Assembly (NCBI GenBank): GCA_965153355.1
Contig: OZ231126.1
Span: forward strand, 34,782,001-34,846,000
Direction: 5' to 3'
Source of the DNA: Flaccisagitta enflata
Taxonomy: Eukaryota; Chaetognatha; Sagittoidea; Aphragmophora
Length of the DNA stretch: 64,000 nt
The position numbers and the translations under genes were made by a program. This document shows positions 11,299-22,696 of the stretch, one piece after another; position 1 is the stretch's first letter, and each line of letters opens with the position of its first letter. The notes below the pieces were generated by a model. That model did no database searches, was not told where the DNA came from, and saw nothing but the letters and a program-made list of their open reading frames with translations.

Positions 11299-11520
11299 GT
11301 TGCGGACACGCAACTCTATAAGAGGCTTTGTCCGTCCGTCGGTCGGTCGGTCGGTCGGTTGGTTGGTCCGTCACGCTCGAGTTGAAAACGCGAGAAACTC
11401 GCATTTTACGATGCTGCAGCTGTCATTGAATGTGTGTGGGTGTATGTTAGTGTGTGGGAAGGGGGTTTGGGCGAGGCTGGGGGTTGGCTGCCCCTGCCCA
11501 CCCGTCCGCAACGATATTGT
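11299..11520 (-). mobile_element. GTTGCG-hairpin short element (family A variant)
   Basis: On the plus strand it starts AGTTGCGGACACGCAACT (7-bp stem), followed by TCTATAAGAGG and a GTCG/GGTC run (11,328-11,368), and contains CCCACCCGTCCGCAAC near its other end. Stem bases and inner motif are changed together relative to the GTCGCG type. Duplicated at 40,888-41,105. Confidence 0.65.
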
Positions 11521-11916
11521 GACCCCCGCGTCACTTGTTTTAATGATTGTTCTTTGTAAATACATAAACTCTATCTTTTATATTCAGCAAATCATGTCTC
11601 ACTTTATATTAAATGTATCTTTCTACTTTTATTGTAGAATCTTTTTTCAGGCGGTCCCGGTGTATTTTATGCCATTTACATTCGAATTTTACGCTATATT
11701 TTCCATCCAAGGCTCAATTCACTTTAAACGTTTGAACCTGCTGCTTTGTTGTTTTATTGACATTTTCCTTTCTTTTCTCCTTAATGACAAATTTAAATTA
11801 ATTAATAAAATTTTCTACTGAAAGTTGAAAAATGCATTTTTATCAAGAACAATTTAAGAACGTTGAAGCCTTGAAACTGCTAAAAATTTAAGATTAATGA
11901 AGGTTTGCCCAAAAAA
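11521..11916. other. AT-rich intron DNA
   Basis: No gene seen. Contains scattered AAGAACATT/GGCTTCAAA-type repeat fragments. Confidence 0.5.
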
Positions 11917-12624
11917 CAGAGGGGCGAACGTAAAAATTTTTTTAACATGTTTTTAACGGTTTTTAACATTTTTTTAACAGATTTTAACAGATTTCAACAA
12001 GTCAAAATTTAAAGAGGTGCCCGTTAAAACGTTTTTAACACATACCATGTGCAGTTAATAACTCCTTTCTGTTAAAAACTGTCTTGTAAAGTTATTAAAA
12101 AGTCCTGTTTAACTCTTTAAAATATCTAACAGGATGTTAAAAAGGTTTTTAACACACTTTTTAACAAAATGTTAAAAACCTTTTTAACTGGGTGTTAAAA
12201 CCCATTTTAACTGGGTGTTAAAAACCTTTTTAACAAGTTAAAAACCTTTTTAACATGTTGTTAAAACACTTTTTAACATGCTGTTAAAAACCTTCTTAAC
12301 AAGCTGTTAAAAACCTATTTAACAGGTTGGTAAAACACTTTTTAACACGCTGTTAAAAACCTGTTTAACAAGCTGTTAAAAACCTTTTTAACAAACTATT
12401 AAAAACCTTTTTAACATGACTTGAATAAAAAAGTTTTTAACCTCTCAAAAAGCCGTTAAAAACCTGTTTAACTACCATTTTTTACAGGGACCCTAACTTT
12501 TTAACAGTTTTTAACAAGTCCCTGAAATAAAAGAGGGTCCCCGCTGTTAAAAACTGTTAAATTGTCAAAAAATGTTAAAAACTGTTAAAAACCCATTAAA
12601 AAATTTTTAACGTTCGCCCCTCTG
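11917..12624. mobile_element. Fold-back element built of GTTAAAAACC repeats
   Basis: Ends CAGAGGGGCGAACGT and its complement ACGTTCGCCCCTCTG. Between them is a degenerate array of the near-palindromic unit GTTAAAAACCTTTTTAAC (18-24 bp), plus a second inverted pair, CAGGGACCCTA and AGGGTCCCCG. An A-run lies on both flanks. Duplicated at 41,505-42,213 with unit changes. Confidence 0.75.
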
Positions 12625-12821
12625 AAAAAATGACATTCTTTTAAGAAACAAAGTGTACGCGGACGGACATGCACAGCAAAACTCGTCTCAACTCGTTTAA
12701 ACTCGTTTCAACCCGTTTCAACCCGTTTAATCTCAAAACTTAGATACGGATAAACAGAAAGCACTGACAAGCTAACAGTCAGGGGTACCTAGCACCCAAA
12801 GATAGTGGATAAAAAAATTAC

Positions 12822-12998
12822 CTGGAACATGGTGGATAAAAGAGCGGAGGAGGGCGGAGGAGAAGCAAATATATTTCCCGTCGGCGTGTTCCGACCGGAG
12901 GCATTGGGTGTACCGTGTGGGTTACCAACAAACGTTCCATTATCGGTTGAGGATGAAAGTCCGTTGGTTGGTGATGGCGGGGGTGTAGTGGTTGCGCT
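12822..12998 (-). CDS. XPO6: XPO6 exon 4, copy 1 (distal duplicate)
   Basis: Duplicate of the Pro/Ser/Thr-rich exportin-6 exon at 42,411-42,587, with the same 59 codons, the same donor (TTCCAG|GTAATT) and a slightly changed but sound acceptor (TTTCCTTTAG). It lies downstream, in transcript direction, of exon 7. A transcript that kept exon 7 and then used this exon would join a phase-1 end to a phase-0 start and shift frame. Either this set is skipped, or the other set is, or the duplication is an assembly or haplotype artefact. The exon itself shows no disabling change. Confidence 0.72.
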
Positions 12999-13129
12999 CT
13001 AAAGGAAACGGAAAGGAGGGGGGGGGGAAGAATTGACGGTCGTAATACTACAAACTATGCGTTGTGTTGAAATCATTTTCTGTACACAAATTTTTTGTTT
13101 CAGGACCAAATTTATAAGAACGTGCTAAC

Positions 13130-13290
13130 AACATTTTTGGTCTTGAATCTGAAATAACACACAGAACATTTTTGGTCTTGAATCTGAAATAACACACAGA
13201 ACATTTTTGGTCTTGAATCTGAAACAGAACATTTTTGGTCTTGAATCTGAAACAACAGAACATTTTTGGTCTTGAATCTGAAACAAAACA
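13130..13290. repeat. 28-35-bp minisatellite
   Basis: Five copies of AACATTTTTGGTCTTGAATC TGAAA plus a variable CA-rich spacer, running into a CA microsatellite (13,284-13,361). Duplicated at 42,718-42,940. Confidence 0.92.
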
Positions 13291-13405
13291 CACAAACACA
13301 CACACACACCCGCACACACACACACACAGACACACACAGACAGACACACACACACACACAAAATTGCCGAGATACAGCTTCATATAGTTTTGAGCCATTG
13401 AGGTT

Positions 13406-13832
13406 TACACTCTTTAGAGTAAGGACAAAGTTTATGAGGACATCGAGGCTGAAATTTTGCCAAAAATTAAGGACATTTTAAGAATGCCCAGCATCAGATT
13501 TGCAAAAAAAATTTTTTGATTCAAAGTTTAGATTGTATTTACGCAACTTCTTAAAAAAATAACCATGTTTAAAAGAAATGATAGCATTCATTTTTGCTAA
13601 ATGATAAGATATTCTATGAATAATAACTACAAAGCAATTATTGTCATATCTAACTTGTGTTTCATGATACTGAACATCAATTACTTCAATGCATAAAACA
13701 TAATCGTAAGAAAATCATTAAAAGTATTAAGGACACGCTAAGAACATTTCAGTCTGAAATTTACTAAAATCTTAGGACATCCCAGCCTTGGAAAAAATTT
13801 ACTGGTCCTTATATAAAAAAAAAAAGAGTGTA
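13406..13832. mobile_element. TACACT...AAGGAC inverted-repeat element
   Basis: Ends TACACTCTTTAGAGTAAGGAC and GGTCCTTATA..AGAGTGTA. The interior has AAGGACATTTTAAGAATG and CAGCATCAGATTTGC motifs that recur in fragments elsewhere. Same family as 56,502-56,933 and 58,276-59,026. Duplicated at 42,985-43,411. Confidence 0.65.
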
Positions 13833-14600
13833 CCCCGGTATCAAAATTTCAAACTAATTTGTTTTCTTTTTTTACCAGTAATGGCGGCTGTCGCCGTGGG
13901 GAAAAAAGTCATAAGCACTGGTCACTTTTCACTAAATTTTTGCCTTTTGTCACTTCAATTTTTTTTACTAGTTTGCTTAAATCAAAACCAATTGTATGTA
14001 TTGATTGCATGCTCAAACTAACATATAAGTACATTTTTGATCCTATTTAAAATTATAAAAGAAAGAGAATGATCAATTTTATCGGAAGCCCCAATCAGCC
14101 CTATAAGTTCCTAGATTCTCACAAAAGAAAATAAAATCTATGTTACTCTTGAATATGTCAAAAAGTCAAAACTTACTTCGACTTTTTTCCCGATAAAACA
14201 TATTATTAATTCAGACTGGGTTCTCAAAATTTTTTTTGCCGTTTTGAGGATCAATGTCTCTTAAACTGTTATTTTTTCAACGCAAAAAAGTGTATAAATA
14301 CATCAATAAGTAATGTTCTATGTGTCTTAATAAAAATACAGTTGAATCCCGCACCAACGGATTTCAAAGGACTAACAAATTTTTTTTGTTATTTGCGTAA
14401 TTCTATTAAAGCCAACATTAATAAAAAAAGAAAATAGGTTGAATGGACCAGGAATTAGTGTCTGTTTACAGCGGAATTCCGTAAGAAGCGGGTCCGATAG
14501 AGCGGGGTTTAACTGTACTTGTTCAGTAACATAGAACATTGAGAATCATGCCCAACTTAACAGGCAAAACTATGAAAGTGGTTTTTTTCCAAAAACAAGG

Positions 14601-14937
14601 CCGGATACACGGCTACCCTAGTCGCGTGCGGGTGGGCAGGAGCAGTGCTCAAGAAGGTCACTAGGTTATCTCAGCAGGAGCAGTATGCTCAAAAAGCTCA
14701 AAACCCTGAAAAAGTATTAGTCGCGTAGTCAGCACTACCCGTGCCCTGCTTAAGAAGGTTGTGGTTAAAGTTGTGGGGGGAGGGGGGTACGAAGGAAAAG
14801 GAGGAGAAAACTCCCCATATGTGTGAAAGCATAGGTCATCAACCCCTACGGGGCCGCTGCCTAAAAAGAGGACCGACCGATGGACCGAGTGACGGACCGA
14901 CATAGCAGGGTGTAGAGTCGCGTAGCACGCGACTAAA
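14601..14937 (+). mobile_element. Family A element with inner insertion
   Basis: Reads AAGGCCGGATACACGGCT, AGTCGCGTGCGGGTGGGCAGG, and ends GAGTCGCGTAGCACGCGACT then AAAA. The middle holds an extra segment (about 14,706-14,870) with GTGCCCTGCTTAAGAAGG and CCATATGTGTGAAAGCATAGG, a repeat also present at 24,455-24,785 and 24,915-25,207. Duplicated at 44,178-44,516. Confidence 0.7.
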
Positions 14938-15083
14938 AGCCTCCAATTTTCCAGAAAATTTTGAACCTTTATTTTAATAAGAATTATGAAATAATCTCCT
15001 CAAAAATTTCCAAACCAGAATCTTTGCCTGGATTTCTTCTTATTTTGGTCTTAAAATTTTGGAAAATCTGACACTGCAAAACC

Positions 15084-15197
15084 AAGGCCGGATATACGGC
15101 TACCAAAGTCGCGTGCGGGTGGGCAAGGGCCATATTTGAGGTCACTAGACCATTTGGGCAGGAGCAGTGAGGTCAAATAAATAATATCATAAAAAAA
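15084..15197 (+). mobile_element. Family A element, 5' half (split)
   Basis: AAGGCCGGATATACGGCTACC, then AGTCGCGTGCGGGTGGGCA. It stops in a poly-A where a 3.2-kb element begins; the other half resumes at 18,424. Confidence 0.7.
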
Positions 15198-15210
15198 GCT
15201 TCAAAATTAC

Positions 15211-18200
15211 AGTCCCCGACGGGGGACTAATTTTGAAGATAGACAAGACAACAATTTTAAAAGAAAAATTCAATATTGTTTTAGTGATGATAAAACTTGA
15301 TAATGATAATAATAGTGGATAATGATGACAACAAAAATATAAAAAAAGATTTAAAATTATTTTCAAAAAAATTTACAAAAAAATTTTTATAAAAAATTTT
15401 TAGAAAAAATTTTTTGAAAAAATTTTGAAAATTTTTAAAAAAGTTTCAAAAAAAATTTCAAAAAAAAATTTCAAAAACATTTTCAAAAAAAATTTTCAAA
15501 AGAAAATTTCAAAAAAAATTTTCAAATTTTTTTTGTTTCATGATTGATGACAACAATCAAAGTTGATGACAATAGTTGAAGGTGATGACAATAGTTGAAG
15601 GTGATGACAATAGTTGAAGGTGATGACAATAGTTGAAGGTGATGACAATAGTTGAAGGTGATGACAATAGTTGAAGGTGATGACAGTAGTTGAAGGTGAT
15701 GACAGTAGTTGAAGGTGATGACAGTAGTTGAAGGTGATGACAGTAGTTGAAGGTGATGACAGTAGTTGAAGGTGATGACAGTAGTTGAAGGTGATGACAG
15801 TAGTTGAAGGTGATGACAGTAGTTGAAGGTGATGACAGTAGTTGAAGGTGATGACAGTAGTTGAAAAGTGATGACAGTAGCTTGAAGGTGATGACAGTAG
15901 TTGAAGGTGATGACAGTAGTTGAAGGTGATGACAGTAGTTGGACAGTGCTGACAGTAGCTGAGAGGTGATGACAGTAGTTGAAGGTGATGACAGTAGTTG
16001 AGGTGATGACAGTAGTTGAGGGTGATGACAGTAGTTGAGGTGATGACAGAAGTAGAAGGGTGATGACAGTAGCTGAAGGTGATGACAGTAGTTGAAGGTG
16101 ATGACAGAAGTTGAAGGTGATGACAGTAGATGAGGGTGATGACAGTAGTTGAATTGATGACAGTAGCTGAAGGTGATGACAGTAGCTGAAGGTGATGACA
16201 GTAGCTGAAGGTGATGACAGTAGTTGAGGTGATGACAGTACAGTAGTTGAAGGTGATGACAGTAGTTGATGATGTGACAGAAGGAAGGTGATGACAGTAG
16301 AATGTGATGACAGTAGTTGAAGGTGATGACAGTAGTTGAATATGATGACAGAAGTTGAAGGTGATGACAGTAGTTGAAGGTGATGACAGTAGTTGAAGGT
16401 GATGACAGTAGTTGACGGTGCTGACAGTAGTTGAAGGTGATGACAGAAGTTGAGTGATGACAGTAGTTGAAGGTGATGACAGTAGTTGAAGGTGATGACA
16501 GTAGTTGAAGGTGATGACAGTAGCTGAGAATGACAGTAGTTGAAGGTGAAGACAGTAGTTGAAGGTGATGACAGTAGCTGAATGAGATAGCTGACAGATG
16601 CATGATGACAGTAGAAGTGATGACAGTAGTTGAAGATGATGACAGTAGGAAGATGATGACAGTCGAAGATGATGACAGTAGTCGAAGATATTACAGTAGT
16701 CGAAGATGATGACAGTAGTCGAAGATGATGACAGTAGTCGAAGATGATGACAGTAGTTGATGATGATTGTAGCTGAAGATGATGACAGCAACTAGAAGAT
16801 GATGACAGTAGTTGAAGATGATGACAGTAGTTGAAGATGGTGACAGAAGAAGATGGTGACAGTAGTTGAAGATGATGACAGTAGTCGAAGATGATGACAG
16901 TGAGTTGATGATGATGAAGTTGAAGATGTGACAGTAACTGAAGATGATGACAGTAGTTGAAGATGATGACAGAAGAAGATGGTGACAGAAGAAGATGGTG
17001 ACAGTAGTTGAAGATGATGACAGTAGTTGAAGATGATGACAGTAGTTGAAGATGATGACAGCAGTTGAAGATGATGACAGGAGTTGAAGATGATGACAGT
17101 AAAGATGATGACAGTAGTTGAAGATGATGACAGAAGTTGAAGATGGTGAAGTAGTTGAAGATGTGACAGTAGTTGAAGATGACAGTAGTTGAAGATGATG
17201 ACAGAAGATATTTTATAGTAACTTGAAGATGATGACAGTAGAAGATGATGACAGAAGAAGATGGTGACAGAAGGAAGATGGTGACAGAAGCTGAAGATGA
17301 TGACAGAAGAAGATGATGACAGTAGTTGAAGATGATGACAGAAGGGAAGATGATGACAGAGCTAAACATGATGACAGTAGTTGAAGATGATGACAGTAGT
17401 TGAAGATGATGACAGTAGTTGAAGATGATGACAGTAGAAGATGATGACAGTAGTGAAGATGATGACAGTAGTTGAAGATGACAGTAGTTGAAGATGATGA
17501 CAGTGAAGGAAGATGATGACAGAAGTTGAAGATGATGACAGAAGGAAGATAGACATATAGTTGAAGATGATGACAGTAGTTGAAGATGATGACAATAGTT
17601 GAAGATGATGACAGTAGTTGAAGATGATGACAGTAGTTGAAGATGATGACAGTAGTTGAAGATGATGATAGTAGTTGAAGATGATGACAGTAGTTGAAGA
17701 AGATGACAGTAGTTGAAGATGATGACAGTAGTTGAAGATGATGACAGTTGTTGAAGAATGAAGATGAATCTTGAAATCCATGATGGCAAACCTTAAGAAA
17801 AAAATCAAAATGTAATAAATGAATGAGCAAGTAAAAAAATTCATCAACTCCAATCCTTTATATAAATTGCCTAAGTCATAGTAACATTATAAACCAGACA
17901 TCAAAATTTATTCGAATTTTGCAGGGGCTGTTCAATTGAAATCCTTAACCTGTATACCAAATCAAAAAAAAATTCACATACCCTCACTACCCTTTGCCTA
18001 TGTAAATTGCTTAAGTCCTAGCAACATACTACTACATTAATAAGCTAATATCTCATAAACCAGACTTCAGATTAATTTCGAATTTTGCAGGGGTTGTTTA
18101 TGTACTACCCTCTGCTTGTATACTAAATTATAAAAAAATTCATAAACCTTTACTACCCTCTACCAATGTAAACCACTGAAGTCCCAGCTAAATATTACTA

Positions 18201-18423
18201 CAAAAATAATAGGCAAAGGGTAGTAAAAGTTTATGAATTTTTTGAAAATTGGTACACAAGCTCCCATTGACATAATAATAACACTGGTAAAGTTTCATGA
18301 ACTTCTGAAGTCTGGATCAAAAGATACGAGAAGGTTCTAGACAGACACACAGACAGACAGACACACAGACTAGCACAAACAGGCTATCTCATAGTCCACC
18401 GAAGAAAACTGTTTGTCGGGGAC
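15211..18423 (+). mobile_element. GTCCCCGAC-type element with 19-bp minisatellite
   Basis: Starts AGTCCCCGACGGGGGACT (itself a hairpin) and ends with the hairpin 18,393-18,423 (GTCC.CCGA...GTCGGGGAC), followed by AAAAA. Order: short unique leader, (AAAAAATTTTC)-rich block (15,350-15,540), 19-bp array (15,546-17,755), CTTGAAATCCATGATGGCAA, tail units of about 140-165 bp (17,865-18,300), an ACAG/ACAC run, hairpin. The true 5' boundary may lie about 13 bp upstream. It has no coding capacity. It splits a family A element. Confidence 0.65.
15546..17755. repeat. 19-bp minisatellite array
   Basis: About 116 units in three zones: GACAATAGTTGAAGGTGAT (to about 15,680), GACAGTAGTTGAAGGTGAT (to about 16,610), GACAGTAGTTGAAGATGAT (to the end). 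The minus strand is open over 2.2 kb in one frame because the unit has no stop in that direction; the resulting Ser/Thr/His-rich frame is not a gene. Confidence 0.96.
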
Positions 18424-18491
18424 AAAAAGTAAAACATGATGGACCAACCGACCGACAAAGCGGGTTGTAGAGCCGCGTACACGCAACTAAA
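18424..18491 (+). mobile_element. Family A element, 3' half (split)
   Basis: AAAAAGTAAAACATGATGG, GACCAACCGACCGACAAAGC, then a weak hairpin (AGCCGCGTACACGCAACT) and AAAAA. It completes 15,084-15,197; intact copies (23,850-24,034) show the two parts are normally adjacent. Confidence 0.68.
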
Positions 18492-18730
18492 AATCTGAGT
18501 GAAAAATCACATAGCAGTGGGTTTCTCTGCATCTTTGCGCTGTATTGGGGTGTAATAACATGTTGCTAGCAAAAATAAAATCATTGCAAGCGCATTTTGA
18601 GTAATCTTTAAAATAGAAAAAGAAATTAGAAAATTTTGTAATGCAGATTCTACTGAGACTTATTCTTTTCAAGGTTCCATATCAATAATCTATGCAAAAT
18701 TCCCTTTCATTTGGTTATTGCTCTAGAAAT

Positions 18731-19272
18731 CCCTGTAAAAGATATATCAATTTGATAGAAATATGATGGGAAACTCAAAAAACTTTTCAGAAACTAATTT
18801 CTTAAAAAGATATCTTCAATTAGAGTCTGTTTCCAGCAGTATGGCACAATTAGTTGATAAATGGCAGAGAAAAACAGTGATTTTTCTCAAAAATTGAGCA
18901 TTTTTCACTTGTTCCAGGTCGGTTATTTTTTCAAAACCCAATTTGTTAGTTTAATACAGACAAAATCAGTTTGAAAGATCTTTCAGGAACTTTTTTCAGA
19001 ATAAGATTATCATTTCTTGAAGCAGAAATATGACGTTTTCTTTGGTAGCACTTTGTAGGGTATTCCCTGTATCAATGTCAGACACTGCTTTAACATAAAA
19101 TCGATGGTGGTCTAGCTGGTCAGTGGTCATACCTGGCAGATATTCCTTGGCAAACCAGTAGAAGTGGATCAAAAGTCGTGGAGCATCGATAAGTATCCTC
19201 TGCAACAGATCCGGTCCTGCCAATCTGGATCCAAAGTGCTTGACAAAGAGCATAGCTGCTCCTAGGAATATG
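18731..19272. other. Unassigned AT-rich stretch
   Basis: First sequence after the right end of duplication copy 1. A 97-codon minus-strand open frame (18,996-19,289) has no family I recognise and overlaps a repeat boundary; I do not call it a gene. Confidence 0.4.
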
Positions 19273-20195
19273 AAATTTTTGGGCATCACTACCAGCCCTT
19301 AAAGGAATTCTGGCCCATGGTTCATACATCCCTGCCCTAATATGACAATGCCCCCAGCTCAAAGACGATTTTCGGAGCCATTTTTTTCCACTTTGATTTT
19401 CACAGAAATTTGGGCGCTAGTGCTCCGATTTGGATGAAATTTACATGGAGGTAGTCCATAATGTGAAGTACCTCCACAAAAATTTTTATCAAATTGTCAA
19501 CATTATGTACGACATCATTTTTTTCACAACTATAATTGAAAAATTTTGTTTTTTTAAATTAGTAATTTTAAATTTTTTTGACATCCCATTTTTTTTTTTT
19601 CTCTGTGCATAAAACATACTTAGGGTCCATTACATGTGCATGCAAAATTTCAGGACCATATTTCAACCTTTCTTCAGGTTACAGGTTGAAAAAAGGCTCA
19701 AAATCGGCAATTTCATCGATTTTTGGTCTGATTGTCTTCAAAGAACTGTTATTTGACACCCAAAAATGCTCCCAGGGTCAAGTGAAATTTTTTTAGCATC
19801 ACCAACAGTCTCTTAAAGAAATATTGGCCCATGGTTCATACATCCCTGCCCTAATATGACAATGCCACCAGCTCAAAGACAATTTTTGGAGTCATTTTTT
19901 TCCAATTTTTGATTTTCGAACAGAATTTAGGGCACTTAAAGTGCTCCGATTTGGATGAAATTTTACATGGAGGTAGTCCATGATGTGAAGTACCTCCAGC
20001 AAAAATTTGGTCCAAATCGGTCAACTTTAAGAGGGGTAACGACATCATTTTTCTTCACCTATACTCGGAAAAAACCTGTTTTTTTCAAATTTAGGTACCT
20101 TAAAATTTTCAAAATTTCAAATTTTTTTGCATACCACTTAATTAGGGTCTACTACATGTGCATGCAAAATTTCATGGCTCTCCATCAAGTTTAAG
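19273..20195. repeat. Tandem repeat of about 513 bp, two copies
   Basis: Unit 1 at 19,273-19,785 and unit 2 from 19,786 share CCCATGGTTCATACATCCC, CTCCGATTTGGATGAAATTT and ACATGTGCATGCAAAATTTC at a 513-bp offset. The second unit is shorter at its end. Confidence 0.85.
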
Positions 20196-20208
20196 ATAGA
20201 TTTAAGGC

Positions 20209-20330
20209 ACGCATTTAATATGACATCGTACAAGCATTTGAGGAGGGCCGGTCTCTGAAACCGTCTGATTATGATCAGAAAGTGTGTTCTGAAGGCCGGA
20301 AAACTTTCGGCAAAAAAATCCCGCTTGGGA
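20209..20330 (+). repeat. Long-range inverted repeat, left arm
   Basis: GCATTTAATATGACATCGTA, GAAGGCCGGAAAACTTTCGG and neighbouring bases are found inverted at 26,565-26,687, about 80-90% alike. They could be ends of one large element (6.5 kb) or two separate copies. Confidence 0.7.
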
Positions 20331-20989
20331 GTTTTCGACCAAACTCACACTGCTCACGTATGGTGACGTCACTCTTTTTTTCATTAACTATGGCAAAATA
20401 AAAAAGCGAACAACTTGTTTGTCAATGTTTCACATCCAAGCAATGAGAAAACATAGCACTTCCATGACCATTTTAAAGATTCATGAAGATCTTTCATGAG
20501 ACTTTGCTGGATGTTCTAGCTCTTATCAATAGAAATGGCATTAGAATGAAGACAGGTGGTCAAGAATTTGGAAATTCACTACGCCACTTTCATGGGTTAT
20601 CTTTATTCTAACATAAAAACTAAACGCATTGAGTTAAGAATTTGTTATTGGCGCCATTTAAAAAAAAATTTGAAGCTCTTTAATTTGCTCATGGATAACG
20701 AGTAGCTATGACAATCCTGAGCTGCATTATTGACAAAAACGGAAAGACTAAAATTGCTCATTGGAAAAAAGTTGAAATAAGTACTTTTTCAATCAGCGAT
20801 TTTTTTCTTCAAACCATTGCCATTTCTAAACAAATGAAGCTACAATGACCAGCAACGTCGCATTTGGAAGATTTTTTGCAGAGCTTTTAAATGGTCATGG
20901 ATTTTCTATGGTCCAGGTCCATAGTTAAGCAGAAACTAGCAAAACAAAGTGTACGGTTTTTTTTTCTTTGCCATAGTTATTAACTTTTT

Positions 20990-21190
20990 TTACAGCATTT
21001 TTACAGCATGAACACATTCATGAATTTCAACTGCTCCACAAGGGAGTGAGCGAAGTGAATGAGCGATCCTGTAAACGGAGAAGGCAAGCAAGCATAGCGA
21101 AGTGAGCGTACCATAGCGGGGCACTGCAGAGCGAGTAAGTGGATTGAGCGGTTCGAGCGCGAGCAAACAAACATAGCGAGTTACGGCGTT
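20990..21190. repeat. GTGAGCGAAGTGAATGAGCGA-rich repeat
   Basis: Irregular short-period GAGCGA/GTGAGC sequence, preceded by CATTCATGAATTTCAA. A related copy lies at 25,330-25,510. Confidence 0.6.
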
Positions 21191-21225
21191 CGTTTTGACC
21201 CAAATCGGAAAAGACGGTGAAATTT

Positions 21226-21442
21226 TTAGTCGCGTGCTACGCGACTCTACACCCCGCTTTGTCGGTCCATCCGTCGTTCCGTCGGTCTGTCCGTCCATTG
21301 GTCCATCCATCGGTCACACTTTACTTTTTTTTGGTTTTTGCGGTCTTTGGCCTCACTGCTCCTGCCCAATTGATCAAGTGACCTCAAATACGGCCCCTGC
21401 CCATCCGCACGCGACTGGGGTAGCCGTGTATCCGGCCTTGTT
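21226..21442 (-). mobile_element. Family A element, complete
   Basis: Hairpin AGTCGCGTGCTACGCGACT at the left, GTCC/GTCG tetranucleotide run, ACACTTTACTTTT, CTCACTGCTCCTGCCCAA, then CGCACGCGACTGGGGTAGCC and ATCCGGCCTTGTT. One of the cleanest copies. Confidence 0.75.
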
Positions 21443-21636
21443 CATAATATCATATAGTATTATATTGTATTGAAAAAAAAAAAATAAACTACACATATTG
21501 GGAAAACCCAATACACAAGAATATTGTAAACCCAATACCAATACCCAATACAATTACTCAGGCCTTACTAACTTAGTACCCTTAACATTTTTCTTTTATA
21601 AAAGATTGTTCATCACCGTTTATTAGCAATTTTTAG

Positions 21637-21852
21637 TCTCATGCACGCGACTCTACAACCCGCTTTGTCCGTTGGTTGGTTGGTTGGTTGGTTGGTTGGT
21701 TGGTCGGTCGGTTGGTTGGATGGTCACATTTTACTTTTTTTTATGATTTTATTTTTTTGACCTTACTGCTCCTGCCCAAATAGTCTAGTGACCTCAAATA
21801 TGGCCCCTGCCCACCCGCACGCGACTTTGGTAGCCGTGTATCCAGCCTTGTT
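21637..21852 (-). mobile_element. Family A element, second copy
   Basis: Same order as 21,226-21,442, with a GGTT/GGTC run at 21,672-21,720 and a damaged first hairpin (AGTCTCATGCACGCGACT). Confidence 0.7.
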
Positions 21853-22282
21853 ATTCATCACCTCTCACGCACTTTGTGGTTTGTTGGTTTTTTTTTCCAA
21901 AAGTCATCATTTCACAGTATGTTCCAACTTGTTTTAACTTTATACGACGGCATAATTCTGTAATAGAAATAACTAAATAAGTGTATTCTGAAAAAAATAT
22001 CTGAAAGAATATTGTTTGGCATTTTAAACTAAGTGATTCTCAGGGATTTTCTATAATGGTAAGATACTTTTTGTAAATTATGCAAAAAAGGTTATTTTTC
22101 TCTCTTTTTTTCCAAAAACTTCATCAACGGACAATTTTCTCTCAATATTTTATAAACTACATCAAAATATCCTATATTTTAAACCTACATGGTATGAAAA
22201 TCTCAAAATTCTTTTAAAATAAGAGCAACATGAATAAAAACTCGCGCTGCTGGGAAAGGCTCAAAAAGGGTCTTACCCTATA

Positions 22283-22696
22283 TACCACGTGGATAAAAAA
22301 AAAAGACGCACCCATCTATTAATTGATAAAACAGATATAAAAAATAATTTTAACTATTTTTAAGAAAACACATTTTGAAAGATTTAAAATCTTTCAATCT
22401 AGACCAATCTCAGATAGATCTGTATCTCAAACCGTTTAGAAGTTAGAGTTTTTCAAAAAGAAGTACTAATTTGTGAAAATGCATTTATACATAGGGATTG
22501 CATAACTGGAATGGGCAATGTTTTCACTCAAACTGATGCCATTTCAAAACGTAAAAAGATAGCAATACTAGCTTGGCGCCAATTGAAAGTACTTTAAAAG
22601 GGCTTTCAGATGACCTATGATTTTCTTATGTTTTTCTTATATTCATAGGCAAAATTAGTCATTCAAAAGTGCGTCTTTTTTTTGGGTCGTATGGTA
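22283..22696. mobile_element. TACCACGTGGAT inverted-repeat element
   Basis: Ends TACCACGTGGATAAAAAA and AAAGACGCAC with the complement GTGCGTCTTTTTTTT..ATGGTA. The interior includes TCTAGACCAATCTCAG and GAAATGGGCAATGTTTTCAC forms shared with 52,263-52,686. Confidence 0.75.

Noticed and set aside
15522-17853. Long minus-strand open frames of 163 to 755 codons over the 19-bp array
   Set aside because: They exist only because the 19-bp unit has no stop on that strand; several overlapping frames are open at once and composition is purely repeat-driven.
15084-18491. Poly-A retrotransposon (SINE/LINE) origin for the minisatellite elements, because an A-run follows the 3' end
   Set aside because: The empty site at 31,722-31,740 shows that, for at least one member, the A-run is target sequence; no reverse transcriptase remnant or pol III promoter is seen in these elements.
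18996-19362. Minus-strand frames of 97 and 80 codons that look protein-like
   Set aside because: They overlap each other in different frames, cross the start of a 513-bp tandem repeat, and match no family I know; kept as unassigned DNA.
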